Below are positions 25,947 through 35,390 of a DNA stretch of 64,000 nt, in pieces. This DNA comes from Clostridia bacterium (lineage in GTDB: Bacteria; Bacillota; Clostridia; Saccharofermentanales; Saccharofermentanaceae). Location of the stretch: positions 26,376 to 90,375 of the forward strand of contig JAKSRG010000006.1 of assembly GCA_024403735.1 (NCBI GenBank). The letters run 5' to 3'. Each line of letters starts with the position of its first letter. The first letter of the stretch is position 1. The position numbers and the translations under genes were made by a program. Below the pieces are notes generated by a model. That model did not search any database and had not been told where the DNA came from. It saw only the letters and a list, made by a program, of their open reading frames with translations.

Positions 25947-27251
25947 ATGGGATTATTCAAAATAATTAGCGATTCAGTTTCATCTGAGATAAAAGATCAG
26001 TATCTGGAATATTTTACCTGTGACAGCATGGGACAGGACATGCTCTGCATGCGAGCAACACATGTTAATCGCAAAGGCAATAATAATGGCTCAACTGATG
26101 TAATATCAGCAGGATCAAGAATACTAGTCCCACCTAAAACTGCTGCAATACTTGTCGACAACGGCAATGTTGTTCAGGTCTGCAACGAAGGAACTTATGA
26201 ATGGAAAGACTCTACTTCTGGTTCAGTCCTTGGTAAGTCTAAGGTTGGTTCAATTCTAGGCGATGCATGGGACAGATTTAGATTTGCTGGTGAAGTTGCC
26301 AAGTATCAACGAATCTACTACATCAATCTTATGGAGATACGTGATGCGCGCTGTAAGAATGAATTCAAACTCCCATACCTTGATGAAGAATATGGTAATG
26401 TCTATCTCGAATTCAGAATTGTTTTCTCATTCGTTATTGTTGATCCAGAGCTTTTCTACAAAAACATTACTGGTGATGGCAACTGTACTACAGAAGATCT
26501 TATTGGTACTTTCGAAAATCCTAAGCAAATGGTTACGGAAGTTGAGGATATTACTTCTCAAGAGATATCTAAGCTCTCAAAGGAAGGCGTCAAGTATGCA
26601 TATCTGATGTCTCACAGAAGTGAACTCGATAACAAGATTATTGAAGCAATTAATAAAAAATGGCACGAAAAGCGTGGAATTGAGTTGTTCAGCCTAACTC
26701 TGATGATTAACGGTGACGCAACAACTCGTAAGAGAATTGAGACTTATGACCAGGCGAAGATTTTCTCAGAAGATCCAGGAGCACTATCTTCTCAGTATAT
26801 CCTAGCAGTAACAGAAGCCCAGAAGACTGCTGCTGGCAACTCTGCTGGCGCCATGACTGGAATGGCTGGACTTGGCATGGCAACCCAGAGTGCTACTACT
26901 CAGGCCGCGTTCGATATGTTAGGCAAGTCTAGTCTTGCAGAAGCTCAGGCTATAGCTGCCGCTACAAGCCAATCACCATCTAACAGTATCGTGAATAACG
27001 AGCAGCCAGATTATGTTCCGCCAACACCTGAGAAAGTTCCAACTCAACAACCACAGGTAACTCATCCTGAAAGCCATAAGTTCGAGATACCAACTCCACA
27101 AAAGACATTTACAAGCAGTAGTAATCCAAATATTATTGTGAAGAAAGAGAAATGTCCTAACTGCAAATACATTCCTGTTGAGGGTGTATTCAAAGGCAAA
27201 TTCTGCGAGAACTGTGGACAACCAATTAACAGATGGTGGGAGAAAAAGTAA
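25947..27251 (+). CDS. SPFH/band-7 domain protein with C-terminal zinc ribbon
   Basis: 434 residues, ATG 25947 after CGGGGTG. N-terminal ~280 residues form an SPFH domain of the YdjI/virion-core type (SRILVPPKTAAILVDNG, FRFAGEVAKYQRIYYINLME). A Pro/Gln/Thr-rich linker (~330-395) follows, then a rubredoxin-like zinc ribbon with CPNCKY and FCENCG. No transmembrane anchor is seen. Proteins of this layout form large oligomers, possibly membrane-associated; in B. subtilis YdjI-type proteins work with phage-shock-like YdjFGH partners, which are not adjacent here. The next gene starts 1 bp downstream, indicating coupled translation. Confidence 0.85.
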   Translation: MGLFKIISDSVSSEIKDQYLEYFTCDSMGQDMLCMRATHVNRKGNNNGSTDVISAGSRILVPPKTAAILVDNGNVVQVCNEGTYEWKDSTSGSVLGKSKVGSILGDAWDRFRFAGEVAKYQRIYYINLMEIRDARCKNEFKLPYLDEEYGNVYLEFRIVFSFVIVDPELFYKNITGDGNCTTEDLIGTFENPKQMVTEVEDITSQEISKLSKEGVKYAYLMSHRSELDNKIIEAINKKWHEKRGIELFSLTLMINGDATTRKRIETYDQAKIFSEDPGALSSQYILAVTEAQKTAAGNSAGAMTGMAGLGMATQSATTQAAFDMLGKSSLAEAQAIAAATSQSPSNSIVNNEQPDYVPPTPEKVPTQQPQVTHPESHKFEIPTPQKTFTSSSNPNIIVKKEKCPNCKYIPVEGVFKGKFCENCGQPINRWWEKK

Positions 27252-27252
27252 A

Positions 27253-27753
27253 ATGCATAGATTTCTTGTGTGTTCAGATATTCACGGCAATCTTGAAAAC
27301 TTAAGATATGCACTCAAAGAAGCAACATTAGATCCAATCGAGGGCGTAATAATAGCTGGTGATACAGAAATTAGTGTTGATGAGATTAGATCTATCGTAA
27401 AAGAATTCGTCGACTGTAAATTATATATGGTCAGAGGCAACTGTGATTATGCTGCTCCTGGCATTACAGATATGATCACCTTCGAACTCCCAGGAAATAT
27501 CACATGTATGCTCACACATGGTCATCGTTATCATGTTAAGGAAGATTTATTCACACTAGGAACTGTAGCTCAGAATTTAAAGGCTAACCTAGTAGTGTAT
27601 GGTCACACACATGAATTCGAAGACACTAATATGGGAAGAATTCGAATTGTTAATCCTGGCGCCCTAAATGGCGGAAGATATAGCTATCCTAGTTATGTAC
27701 TGATGACTATCGATAATGGCAAAATTGAGATACTCCACAGAGTAATGAGTTAA
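27253..27753 (+). CDS. YfcE/MJ0936-type metallophosphoesterase
   Basis: 166 residues. The ATG at 27253 follows directly on the SPFH gene and opens on the first metal motif; the upstream extension is rejected because it lies inside the SPFH gene. Calcineurin-like motifs in order: SDIHGN (8-13), AGDTE, GNCDY, THGH, GHTHEF. This small family hydrolyses phosphodiesters with Mn2+ or Ni2+ in the cytoplasm; its natural substrate is unknown. Translational coupling suggests it works with the SPFH protein, an unusual pairing. Confidence 0.9.
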   Translation: MHRFLVCSDIHGNLENLRYALKEATLDPIEGVIIAGDTEISVDEIRSIVKEFVDCKLYMVRGNCDYAAPGITDMITFELPGNITCMLTHGHRYHVKEDLFTLGTVAQNLKANLVVYGHTHEFEDTNMGRIRIVNPGALNGGRYSYPSYVLMTIDNGKIEILHRVMS

Positions 27754-27892
27754 CATATCTAAATACAACTAATAGATAATACCAATATTCGATATACTGC
27801 TGTCTCTAACAGATGGTATCTTCATGGTAATCTAGTAATGCTCTAGGCGATATGTCTGGAGCTTATTTTGTAGAAATCGAGGAATAAGTCTT

Positions 27893-28819
27893 GTGTTCTC
27901 GCTAGTTTTCTCTAACGTATCAATAATCATCGTATACATGTTACTTGGATATTTACTCTGTAAATCTAAGAAAGCTACCGTATCTCATGCCAAGAGTATG
28001 TCAGCACTACTTCTATACGTGCTGAACCCAGCCATGATTATCAACTCATTTCTACAGATTGAGTACTCCAAGGAGAGTTTCGTTAAACTCGGTAAATTCG
28101 CTTTAACAACTCTTGTAATTCAGCTACTCTTCTTCGCAATCTTGTATGTAATCCTCAATCGTAAGTATCAAGATGCTCGCTACAGAATTTTGACTGTAGG
28201 TAGCGTACTAGGTAATGTTGGATTTCTTGGAATGCCAATCATCGCATGTATATTCCCTGAGGAACCTATTGTACTTTGCTATAGCTCAATTAACGTACTC
28301 ACAATGAACCTCATCGTGTTCACTGTTGGAATATTCCTCATTACTAATGACAAGAAGTTCATATCTGTTAAGGGTGCGATTTTGAATCCTACCACTCTAT
28401 CAGCAATCATCGCGCTACCTATTTATCTTCTAGGAATTAAGTTCCCTAGCGCGATTACTAATCCATTAGGAATTCTCGCGAAGTCAGTTACTCCAATGTG
28501 TATGTTTATTCTTGGAATGCGCCTATCAGAGGCAAAACTTAAGAATATCTTCACGAGACCATTCGTATATTTAACATGTGCACTTAAGCTGATTTTGTTC
28601 CCTGTTTTCGCGTTCATCTGCGTGAAATATCTTCCATTCCTTGATGACACACTTAAGATATCAGTAATCGTACTCGCATGCACACCTTCAGGTGCCGTAA
28701 TCGAATCATTAGCTGAATTACACGAATGCGAACAGGAACTCGCTGCTAACGTTGTCCTTCTTACAACTTTACTAAGTGTCATCACTATTCCAGTCATGAC
28801 TAGCATCCTTGTGGGCTAA
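27893..28819 (+). CDS. AEC (auxin efflux carrier) family transporter
   Basis: 308 residues, starting at GTG 27893 with GAGGAATAA upstream. About ten membrane segments in two halves, with family elements NPAMIINSF, GNVGFLGMPI and CTPSGAVIESLAE. It probably exports or exchanges a carboxylate such as malate or malonate. Single gene; convergent with the MATE gene, 38 bp away. Confidence 0.88.
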   Translation: MFSLVFSNVSIIIVYMLLGYLLCKSKKATVSHAKSMSALLLYVLNPAMIINSFLQIEYSKESFVKLGKFALTTLVIQLLFFAILYVILNRKYQDARYRILTVGSVLGNVGFLGMPIIACIFPEEPIVLCYSSINVLTMNLIVFTVGIFLITNDKKFISVKGAILNPTTLSAIIALPIYLLGIKFPSAITNPLGILAKSVTPMCMFILGMRLSEAKLKNIFTRPFVYLTCALKLILFPVFAFICVKYLPFLDDTLKISVIVLACTPSGAVIESLAELHECEQELAANVVLLTTLLSVITIPVMTSILVG

Positions 28820-28857
28820 TTAATCAGGTTAATTAATCTGGCTAATTAATCTAGTAA

Positions 28858-30231
28858 TTAATCGTGTGTGAGCGTTCTCTTTGGTGTACCCATAACTTTA
28901 CGTCTTACGAAGTAGAAACAGATTACCTGCAAAGTAATTGTTAATATCCAAGATCCTGGATATGAGATGAACAAAAATCTAAGTGTGTGGTGATGTGGGA
29001 AGAAACCGAAAATCCACACAATTCTTGTACCAACTGTACCGATAATTGAAAGGATCATCGGAACTGTTGAGTGGCCAAGACCACGCATCGCGCCAGGAAT
29101 AAGGTCCATCATTCCACACAAGAAATACGTAAATGTCGTGATAGACATAATCTGCCAACCGTAATCGATGTCGACAGGGTTCTTAGTATAAATTGAGAGT
29201 ACCTGTCTAGAGAAGAAGAATGCCAATCCTCCGAGTACCAATGGAACAACAATCTGTAAGATTACGCAGTCGCGTAAGATTTTATCGAGACGATCCTTCT
29301 TGCCTGCACCGAGGTTCTGGCTCATGAAGCTCATACATGCCTGAGTGATGGAATTAACTGTCGCATACAAGAAACCCAATACGTTATTCGCAGCTGTATA
29401 ACCAGCCATGGCATTAGCGCCAAATGAGTTAACTGAAGACTGCAAGAGCGCATTAGAGAAATTAATAACTGTGCTCTGAAGGCCAGCTGGAATACCTACC
29501 TTGAAGATGTCTCTTAGGTATCTCCACTGAATTCGTAACTTCTTGAACTCGAGCTTATATGGCGCATCATTAGCATGTGTGAGACAGATAATAACTAAGA
29601 TACATGAGATGAACTGTGATGTAACAGTCGCGATAGCTACACCTGCAACACCCATTGAGAAGAATTTTACGAGAATGTAGTTGAGTAATGCATTAACCGC
29701 ACCCGCGAATGTGAGGAACAACAGTGGTCTTTTAGTATCACCAATAGCTCTGAGAATTGCAGCGCAGAAGTTATACACCATAAAAAATGGCATACCGCAG
29801 AAATATATTCTCATGTATAGAATTGACTGATCGATTACATCATCAGGCGTATCCATGATCTGGAGGGCTGGTCTAGCGAGGACAATTCCTACAATACCCA
29901 TCACTACACCCACGATAATCGCGAACAAAACTGATGTATGGACAGTGCCATTAAGTTCCTTGTTCATCTTGGCAGCGAAATATCTTGCAGCCAAAACATT
30001 AGTACCAATTGAGATACCGATGAAGAGATTTATGAGCATGTTAATCAGAGCCGTAGTGGAACCAACAGCTGCGAGGGCTGTACTTCCAGTAAAACGACCA
30101 ACAATGATGATATCTACAGCGTTAAAGAGGAGCTGCAAAATACCAGTCAACATCAAAGGCACTGAGAAGGATATAAGCTTATCCATGATGCTGCCTTCGG
30201 TCATATTCATCTCAAAGGAACGTCTGCTCAA
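28858..30231 (-). CDS. MATE family multidrug efflux transporter
   Basis: 457 residues with twelve predicted membrane segments. The start is either TTG 30231 (weak AGAGAG upstream) or ATG 30210. The N-terminus reads MTEGSIMDKLISFSVPLM, typical of Clostridial MATE proteins, followed by FNAVDIIIVGRF. It expels cationic compounds in exchange for Na+ or H+. It stands alone. The 16-base motif lies 16 bp before the TTG, possibly within its promoter region. Confidence 0.9.
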   Translation of the reverse strand: MSRRSFEMNMTEGSIMDKLISFSVPLMLTGILQLLFNAVDIIIVGRFTGSTALAAVGSTTALINMLINLFIGISIGTNVLAARYFAAKMNKELNGTVHTSVLFAIIVGVVMGIVGIVLARPALQIMDTPDDVIDQSILYMRIYFCGMPFFMVYNFCAAILRAIGDTKRPLLFLTFAGAVNALLNYILVKFFSMGVAGVAIATVTSQFISCILVIICLTHANDAPYKLEFKKLRIQWRYLRDIFKVGIPAGLQSTVINFSNALLQSSVNSFGANAMAGYTAANNVLGFLYATVNSITQACMSFMSQNLGAGKKDRLDKILRDCVILQIVVPLVLGGLAFFFSRQVLSIYTKNPVDIDYGWQIMSITTFTYFLCGMMDLIPGAMRGLGHSTVPMILSIIGTVGTRIVWIFGFFPHHHTLRFLFISYPGSWILTITLQVICFYFVRRKVMGTPKRTLTHD

Positions 30232-30246
30232 TTTAGTAATCTCTCT

Positions 30247-30262
30247 TGTTTTCGATTTAGTC
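30247..30262 (+). repeat. Intergenic 16-mer TGTTTTCGATTTAGTC
   Basis: Matches TGTTTTCGANNNRGTC, immediately upstream of the MATE gene start. Confidence 0.55.
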
Positions 30263-30357
30263 TATATAATTTATTCCTATATAGGGCATCCCGCAAGACA
30301 GATTCATGTTGTTAATGTGACATTCTTTATGTCAATTAAGACGTAGTTTATGTGAAA

Positions 30358-31209
30358 TCAGTAGACCTGTACCTGCTCGAGAAATCTCTTTAGCACTTCA
30401 CTATCTAACTCGATTACACCAGTATCACCAAGCGCAATCTTCTTATTAGTGCCGTGGTAATCACTTCCTGCAGTGATAAGTAACCCTTCCTCACTAGCAA
30501 TCCTCATCATTACCTGATGCTCCTCTTCCGTGAACTCAGAGTAATAACACTCGACACCCATGAGGCCCAATTCCTTAAATCGCTTAACTCTGTCCAAAGT
30601 CTCTTCGTATCCAAGACGACTACCTCCATCGCCACGAACACCATGTGCAAGGACTGGCGTACCTCCTGCCTTAAGTATCACTTTGATTGCCTGTTCAGGA
30701 GTTATGTAAGATGTTTTCCCATGGAAAAAATCTATGTATTTTGTGAATGCTTCATTCTGATTACTAACAATTCCTTCACGTACCATGAGCCATCCAATGC
30801 TCGAATGATTAGGACTATGGCTGTTAATGATGGAATTCTTGTCTTCTGACCTGAAGTTTAGGCCAAATTCACCCTCGAGGAACTCAAAAGTCTTAACTAC
30901 TTTGTCTACCCTCGCCATGTGAATCTCATCTGTGAGGTCAATCATCGACTGGTTATCAATATCGTATCCATATCCCAAGATGTGGCATCTGCCCTGATCT
31001 TCGCTACAAGAGAATTCAATTCCAGGAATAAAAGCAGGTCTGTCATTAGTAGCCAAAATATCTCTACATCCCTTGATACTATCGTGATCTGTCAGCGCGA
31101 AAACATCCAGTAATCCCTGGGCCTGGCGGGCAATATCTAATGGATTATCTGATCCGTCTGAGTAGTAGGAATGAACGTGCAAGTCTGCTTTTTTATATGT
31201 CTTCATCAT
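30358..31209 (-). CDS. PHP-domain phosphoesterase (TrpH/RNase AM-like)
   Basis: 283 residues, ATG 31209 with a second ATG next to it; GGAG lies upstream. PHP metal motifs: DLHVHSYYSDGSD near the N-terminus, LTDHDSIKGC, LAHGVRGDGG and GSDYHG near the end. Related enzymes (YciV/TrpH) remove 5' nucleotides from RNA or hydrolyse 3',5'-nucleoside bisphosphates. Single gene, divergent from the AAA-protease locus. The family is secure. Confidence 0.88.
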   Translation of the reverse strand: MMKTYKKADLHVHSYYSDGSDNPLDIARQAQGLLDVFALTDHDSIKGCRDILATNDRPAFIPGIEFSCSEDQGRCHILGYGYDIDNQSMIDLTDEIHMARVDKVVKTFEFLEGEFGLNFRSEDKNSIINSHSPNHSSIGWLMVREGIVSNQNEAFTKYIDFFHGKTSYITPEQAIKVILKAGGTPVLAHGVRGDGGSRLGYEETLDRVKRFKELGLMGVECYYSEFTEEEHQVMMRIASEEGLLITAGSDYHGTNKKIALGDTGVIELDSEVLKRFLEQVQVY

Positions 31210-31230
31210 TAACTGTTAGCTCCGATCAAC

Positions 31231-31440
31231 GTGCAAATCTTTCTAAATATTATACCGATGTTTTTGCCATTTATCCTCTGCCCTTCTCCGCTACTTATCT
31301 GCGTTTTTTTGACTGACTACATTCCTAATTCTGTCAAGACTGACCCAAAAAATTTACCAGATTATATTCGCCGCTCAGGGGACTTAAGATATTACCACAA
31401 CAAATATCGCGAACGGAGAAATGCCAAAAATGAAGAATAA
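31231..31440 (+). CDS. Possible small membrane peptide upstream of the AAA-protease gene
   Basis: 69 codons from GTG 31231 to TAA 31440, overlapping the next gene's start by 20 bp. The N-terminal 28 residues are hydrophobic; the rest is charged and polar (PDYIRRSGDLRYYH, RERRNAKNEE). No convincing ribosome binding site precedes it, and the same stretch must hold the promoter of the next gene. It could be a coupled leader peptide or chance. Confidence 0.3.
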   Translation: MQIFLNIIPMFLPFILCPSPLLICVFLTDYIPNSVKTDPKNLPDYIRRSGDLRYYHNKYRERRNAKNEE

Positions 31441-34400
31441 TGACGAATTTCGTATCAGCAAAATGCCAGACAAAATCATTAGTTTTGATCACTTTGATGA
31501 AGAACCAGATTTGTTCGAAGATTACACATTAACAAGTGAAGATATGGATCAGATCAAGATTGAAGATGAAGTTGAATATAACAGTAGGACTCTTGATATG
31601 CAGGTCGAAGATACTCTTAGTACATTCGCGAGCTACAAGCTCAGCATCGGAGATACTCAGATAGTAAAAGACCTACTTACATTCAAGCTCCAGACACATA
31701 ACCTTGAGAGTTGGTACAAGAATAAGAATGCATTCTATAACCTAATCATCTCTACTACTGACATCCCTTATGCATTCGAGTTCAGCATCGGCTTAGCTCA
31801 AGTCCTTGGTGCTAAGCATAATGGTGTCTTTACTGAGCGAGAAGGTATGTGTATGTCGTTCTATGGTCTTGAGGAGAAGTTCAAGCAACACGACTTCATC
31901 ACTATCACAGAATGCTGCTACGTTCCACTTAAGAGTAGCAATATTCACTCATCTACTGCTAGAAGCGATGTAGATCGTAAGAATAGTGACTACCACGATT
32001 TCTGGCGAAGCATCGGAACACTCATCTCTACTTACAAAGATGTTATGGTGGTGATTATCTCTACACCTAAGGTCATCAGCAGATGCTTTAAACAGAACCA
32101 CGCTATCTTCAATACATTTGCTTCACATCACATTGAGATTAAGAAGATGGATACGAGCGATGTTATCACCAAGTGTATCAGTGAGCTCGAAGGAAAGGGT
32201 TACACAGTGACTGATGGTTTTACTCAGAAGCTCTCAGATTACATCAAAGACATATACCCTTCGAGCGAACTATCCTACAACGTCTTTATAGATAATCTCG
32301 TGAATAAGATTACGGAGAATGTTTTCAAGAAGACAAGAGATAATATGACGCTACTACCTGACATGGTACCAGCTTCTAGCAAGGTCAAGAAGACAACTGA
32401 GGAGCTCCTACAGGGACTTGATAAATATGTAGGTCTTAGTAGTATCAAGGACGAACTTCAGAAGATGTATAACAAGTTTACGGTCTTCCCTGATACGGAC
32501 AGCAAAGTGATTAGACACATGTGTTTTGTAGGTAATCCAGGTACTGGTAAGTCAACTGTCGCTGAAGAGGTTGCTTCTATCTTCCATTCAATGGGAATTC
32601 TTCCTACTGACAAATGCATTAAGGCAACTGCGTACGATTACACATCAGTGTATATTGGTGGTTCGGTCGAGAAAATGCATGCCTTGATTGATAATGCCGA
32701 AGGTGGAGTTTTGTTCATCGATGAAGCTTATGCGCTGTTTACTGATGCTGAAGAAAAGCAGGATGTTTTATCTGTCCTTCTCGATGCAGCGACTGAGCGA
32801 GCTGACAGCATGATCATCATCCTCGCAGGCTACAAGAAGGAGATGGAGATCGCGTTTAGATCTAATCCAGGGCTTAAGTATAGATTTCCGAAGAAGGTTG
32901 TTTTCGATGACTTCACATGCGATGAATTGATTGAGATATTTAAGCAGCTATGCGCCAAGGACGGACTCACTTTGATGAATAATGCCATCCCTGCACTTAA
33001 GGACGTGATTATGGCTCATAAGGCGGAGGAGAACTTCGCGAATGCCCGTACTATTGCGCACATCTATAATGAGATACTCGAGCAGAAGATCACTAGTAGC
33101 AGTAAGTTCACGAATAAGATTACTGATAAGGATTGCCAGCGCGTGCTCAAGAATGACGTAGCTTATTCGCTCGATAATCTCGTCGGCCTTAAGGACCTCA
33201 AGGAGAATATTGATAAGCTCGCGAATATGGCCCTCTATATTCGTAAGCTCAGGGATAGTGGCTGCACCATGATGGCCGACTTCTACATGCATATGCTCCT
33301 TACTGGTAATCCTGGAACTGGTAAAACCACTGTGGCAAATAGCCTCGCGCGCGTGCTGTATTCCATAGGTATCCTCAAGAATAACAAGGTAACCGTGCTC
33401 GAACGTAAGGATTTCATCGGTAACGTAATCGGTGGTTCCGAGCTCAAGACTGAGCAGGTACTTGGTCCTGCGTATGGCGGCCTCATAGTGATTGATGAAG
33501 CATATTCGCTCAATAAAGAAGGCAACGATTACGGCAGAATTGTCATCGATATGCTCGTTAAAGCAATGGAGGAGCACCGCAAGGATACAGTCTTCGTATT
33601 CGCTGGTTACCCTGATGAGATGGATGAGTTCCTGAGCGCTAATCCAGGACTTAGTTCGCGCTTTGGCTTCAGATATAAATTCGAAGACTATTCTACCGAG
33701 GAACTCACATGCATGTACCAGAGTAAGCTCGAGCGCCAGGGTTTTGATATCTCGCAGGAAGCTATTGATAAAGCGTCCAGCCTAATATCTTACTTCCGCC
33801 CTATGAAGCATTTTGGTAATGGTCGCTTCGTCGATACACTTATCTCGCAGACATTAACTAAGAGATCAATGCGCGACATCAAGGCGAACTTTAAGGACAT
33901 CTCCGTATCCGATATCCCTGATATCCAGGACATGATCAAGATTCTCTCTGGCCCAGACGAGATGTATAACCCTGATGAACTAACGAGCGACAGCAAGCGC
34001 AGAACTAGCATCCACGAGACAGGCCACGCATTAATCGCACTCCTTAATGGCATCCCTGTTGAGTCCATCAGCATCAAATCTGAGATTGGCTCCCTTGGCC
34101 GTGTATGCCTCAAGGCAGATCACCGCGACATGACGGAAGGCCACTGCATTAAGCTTCTCGCTATGCTCCTCGGTGGACGTAATGCTGAGCGAATTATCCT
34201 CGGCGATAACTCAGCTGGCTGCTCAGAAGACTACAAGCGCGCTAATGACCTCGCTACCAAGATGAGCGACGTATACGGCATGGGTGATATCGGCGTAGAT
34301 AGTAAGGTCATGTTCCTCAAGAAGGCCGACCAGATGGCTACTGAGCTACTTACTAAGCACAAGGAACTCCTTCTTAAAATCTCAGACGAACTCATCAAGG

Positions 34401-34483
34401 GTAAGTCCTTCTCAGGTGATGAGCTTAAGAAGATGGTAGACGAATGCACAAATGGCCAATCCGATTGGTCAGAACCTGCCTAA
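31421..34483 (+). CDS. Multi-AAA+ ATPase fused to an M41 (FtsH-type) zinc metalloprotease
   Basis: 1020 residues; start ATG 31421 or 31430, with CGGAG upstream. N-terminal ~340 residues look like a degenerate AAA module (no Walker A, but a lid-like region with KMDTSDVI). Then come two intact CbbX/SpoVK-type AAA+ modules: Walker A GNPGTGKST at ~371 with Walker B LFIDEA at ~431, and GNPGTGKTT at ~629 with IVIDEA at ~688. Residues ~845-1010 match the M41 peptidase of FtsH: zinc motif HETGH at ~865 and SEDYKRANDLATKM, whose Asp should be the third zinc ligand. No transmembrane segment is present, unlike FtsH. An ATP-driven soluble protease is the natural reading. It is followed by PIN and HTH genes. 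Confidence 0.85.
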   Translation: MPKMKNNDEFRISKMPDKIISFDHFDEEPDLFEDYTLTSEDMDQIKIEDEVEYNSRTLDMQVEDTLSTFASYKLSIGDTQIVKDLLTFKLQTHNLESWYKNKNAFYNLIISTTDIPYAFEFSIGLAQVLGAKHNGVFTEREGMCMSFYGLEEKFKQHDFITITECCYVPLKSSNIHSSTARSDVDRKNSDYHDFWRSIGTLISTYKDVMVVIISTPKVISRCFKQNHAIFNTFASHHIEIKKMDTSDVITKCISELEGKGYTVTDGFTQKLSDYIKDIYPSSELSYNVFIDNLVNKITENVFKKTRDNMTLLPDMVPASSKVKKTTEELLQGLDKYVGLSSIKDELQKMYNKFTVFPDTDSKVIRHMCFVGNPGTGKSTVAEEVASIFHSMGILPTDKCIKATAYDYTSVYIGGSVEKMHALIDNAEGGVLFIDEAYALFTDAEEKQDVLSVLLDAATERADSMIIILAGYKKEMEIAFRSNPGLKYRFPKKVVFDDFTCDELIEIFKQLCAKDGLTLMNNAIPALKDVIMAHKAEENFANARTIAHIYNEILEQKITSSSKFTNKITDKDCQRVLKNDVAYSLDNLVGLKDLKENIDKLANMALYIRKLRDSGCTMMADFYMHMLLTGNPGTGKTTVANSLARVLYSIGILKNNKVTVLERKDFIGNVIGGSELKTEQVLGPAYGGLIVIDEAYSLNKEGNDYGRIVIDMLVKAMEEHRKDTVFVFAGYPDEMDEFLSANPGLSSRFGFRYKFEDYSTEELTCMYQSKLERQGFDISQEAIDKASSLISYFRPMKHFGNGRFVDTLISQTLTKRSMRDIKANFKDISVSDIPDIQDMIKILSGPDEMYNPDELTSDSKRRTSIHETGHALIALLNGIPVESISIKSEIGSLGRVCLKADHRDMTEGHCIKLLAMLLGGRNAERIILGDNSAGCSEDYKRANDLATKMSDVYGMGDIGVDSKVMFLKKADQMATELLTKHKELLLKISDELIKGKSFSGDELKKMVDECTNGQSDWSEPA

Positions 34484-34742
34484 TCTATACTATCCGGGTG
34501 TGGATAGCTCGAAAACAGCCTCCACACCTGCTTGTTCCCGAGTAAATATGGCCAATTACACTGGCATAGTTGAGACAGGCCACATTTACCCGTATACTAT
34601 GGTCACAGATGAAATTGATATGAGTTCAGGAATAGCGCTTAATATCTCATATAACGACGACATCTATAAAATACATGATCATGAACTAATAGAAACGACA
34701 ATAACAGTACGAATTAGTACACAAGCCTGTAAATTTATCTAA
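34452..34742 (+). CDS. Doubtful 96-codon frame overlapping the AAA-protease end
   Basis: ATG 34452 to TAA 34742, overlapping the protease gene by 32 bp in another frame. No clear ribosome binding site and no recognisable motif; it runs through a hairpin at 34497-34528. Listed because it fills the 271-bp gap before the PIN gene. That gap may instead be an untranslated regulatory spacer. Confidence 0.2.
   Translation: MANPIGQNLPNLYYPGVDSSKTASTPACSRVNMANYTGIVETGHIYPYTMVTDEIDMSSGIALNISYNDDIYKIHDHELIETTITVRISTQACKFI
34497..34528. other. Hairpin GGTGTGGA/TCCACACC containing TCGAAAACA
   Basis: Eight-bp stem 14 bp after the protease stop. The loop holds a TCGAAAACA motif (34509-34517). No T run follows, so it is not a typical terminator; it could protect the 3' end or allow partial read-through into the PIN gene. 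Confidence 0.45.
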
Positions 34743-34754
34743 GGAGATTCAAAT

Positions 34755-35378
34755 ATGAATTCAATCGTAACTACAATTCAGAACAGTAATTATACAAACT
34801 TACCATCACTTCATGAGATTGCTAACTCAAGAACATATGTTATCGCAGATACTAACTTTCTTGTGAGCGATTTCTTTATTGATGTGCTATACGAACAGAT
34901 TAAGCAGTTCAACATCTGCAACTCAGATAAGCAGATTACGATCCACGTTCCTACTTCATGTTACCTCGAGCTTAACAAGATGCTTCGTTTTGAATATGGT
35001 AAGAACTACACAGAAAAGTCTGCTAGCAATGCCAACAAAATTCTCGACCTTATTACTCTTAATCTTAATCACAGAAAATCTAACCTCTTTGAAATTACAT
35101 CATCTAATCAGAACGATTTCGCAGACCAGATACTTCTCAACTGCGCAGCCAACATGAGTATCTCAGTTCCTACACTCATCCTCACAAATGACTGGAGTAT
35201 CGCTCACGATGTATATTTCCACATCAATCAGCTTAGCTCAGTTAAGCGTAAGATGCCTATAATGGTAGGTAGATACGATAGTAAGTTCAACGCCTTTGGT
35301 ATTCCTAGTCTCACATTGATCAAGAGAAAGATGGAAGAAAAGAGCATCAAGTCAATTGCTAACAGACACGTTAATTAA
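34755..35378 (+). CDS. PIN-domain protein, probable RNase
   Basis: 207 residues, ATG 34755 after AAGGAG. A PIN-like core carries four acidic residues at expected spacing: Asp32 (VIADTNFL), Glu72 (CYLELNKM), Asp124 (FADQILLNCA) and Asp146 (LTNDW). That predicts a metal-dependent single-strand RNA nuclease. It is longer than VapC toxins (~130-150) and no VapB-like antitoxin adjoins. The stop is 12 bp before the HTH gene, so the two are co-transcribed, with the AAA-M41 gene ahead. It may be a degradation target or partner of that protease; this is inference. Confidence 0.7.
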   Translation: MNSIVTTIQNSNYTNLPSLHEIANSRTYVIADTNFLVSDFFIDVLYEQIKQFNICNSDKQITIHVPTSCYLELNKMLRFEYGKNYTEKSASNANKILDLITLNLNHRKSNLFEITSSNQNDFADQILLNCAANMSISVPTLILTNDWSIAHDVYFHINQLSSVKRKMPIMVGRYDSKFNAFGIPSLTLIKRKMEEKSIKSIANRHVN

Positions 35379-35390
35379 GAGGTAACAACA

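Noticed and set aside
32948..33577. A 209-codon minus-strand frame inside the AAA-M41 gene
   Set aside because: Antisense to conserved Walker motifs; it arises from GC-ending codons in that half of the gene.
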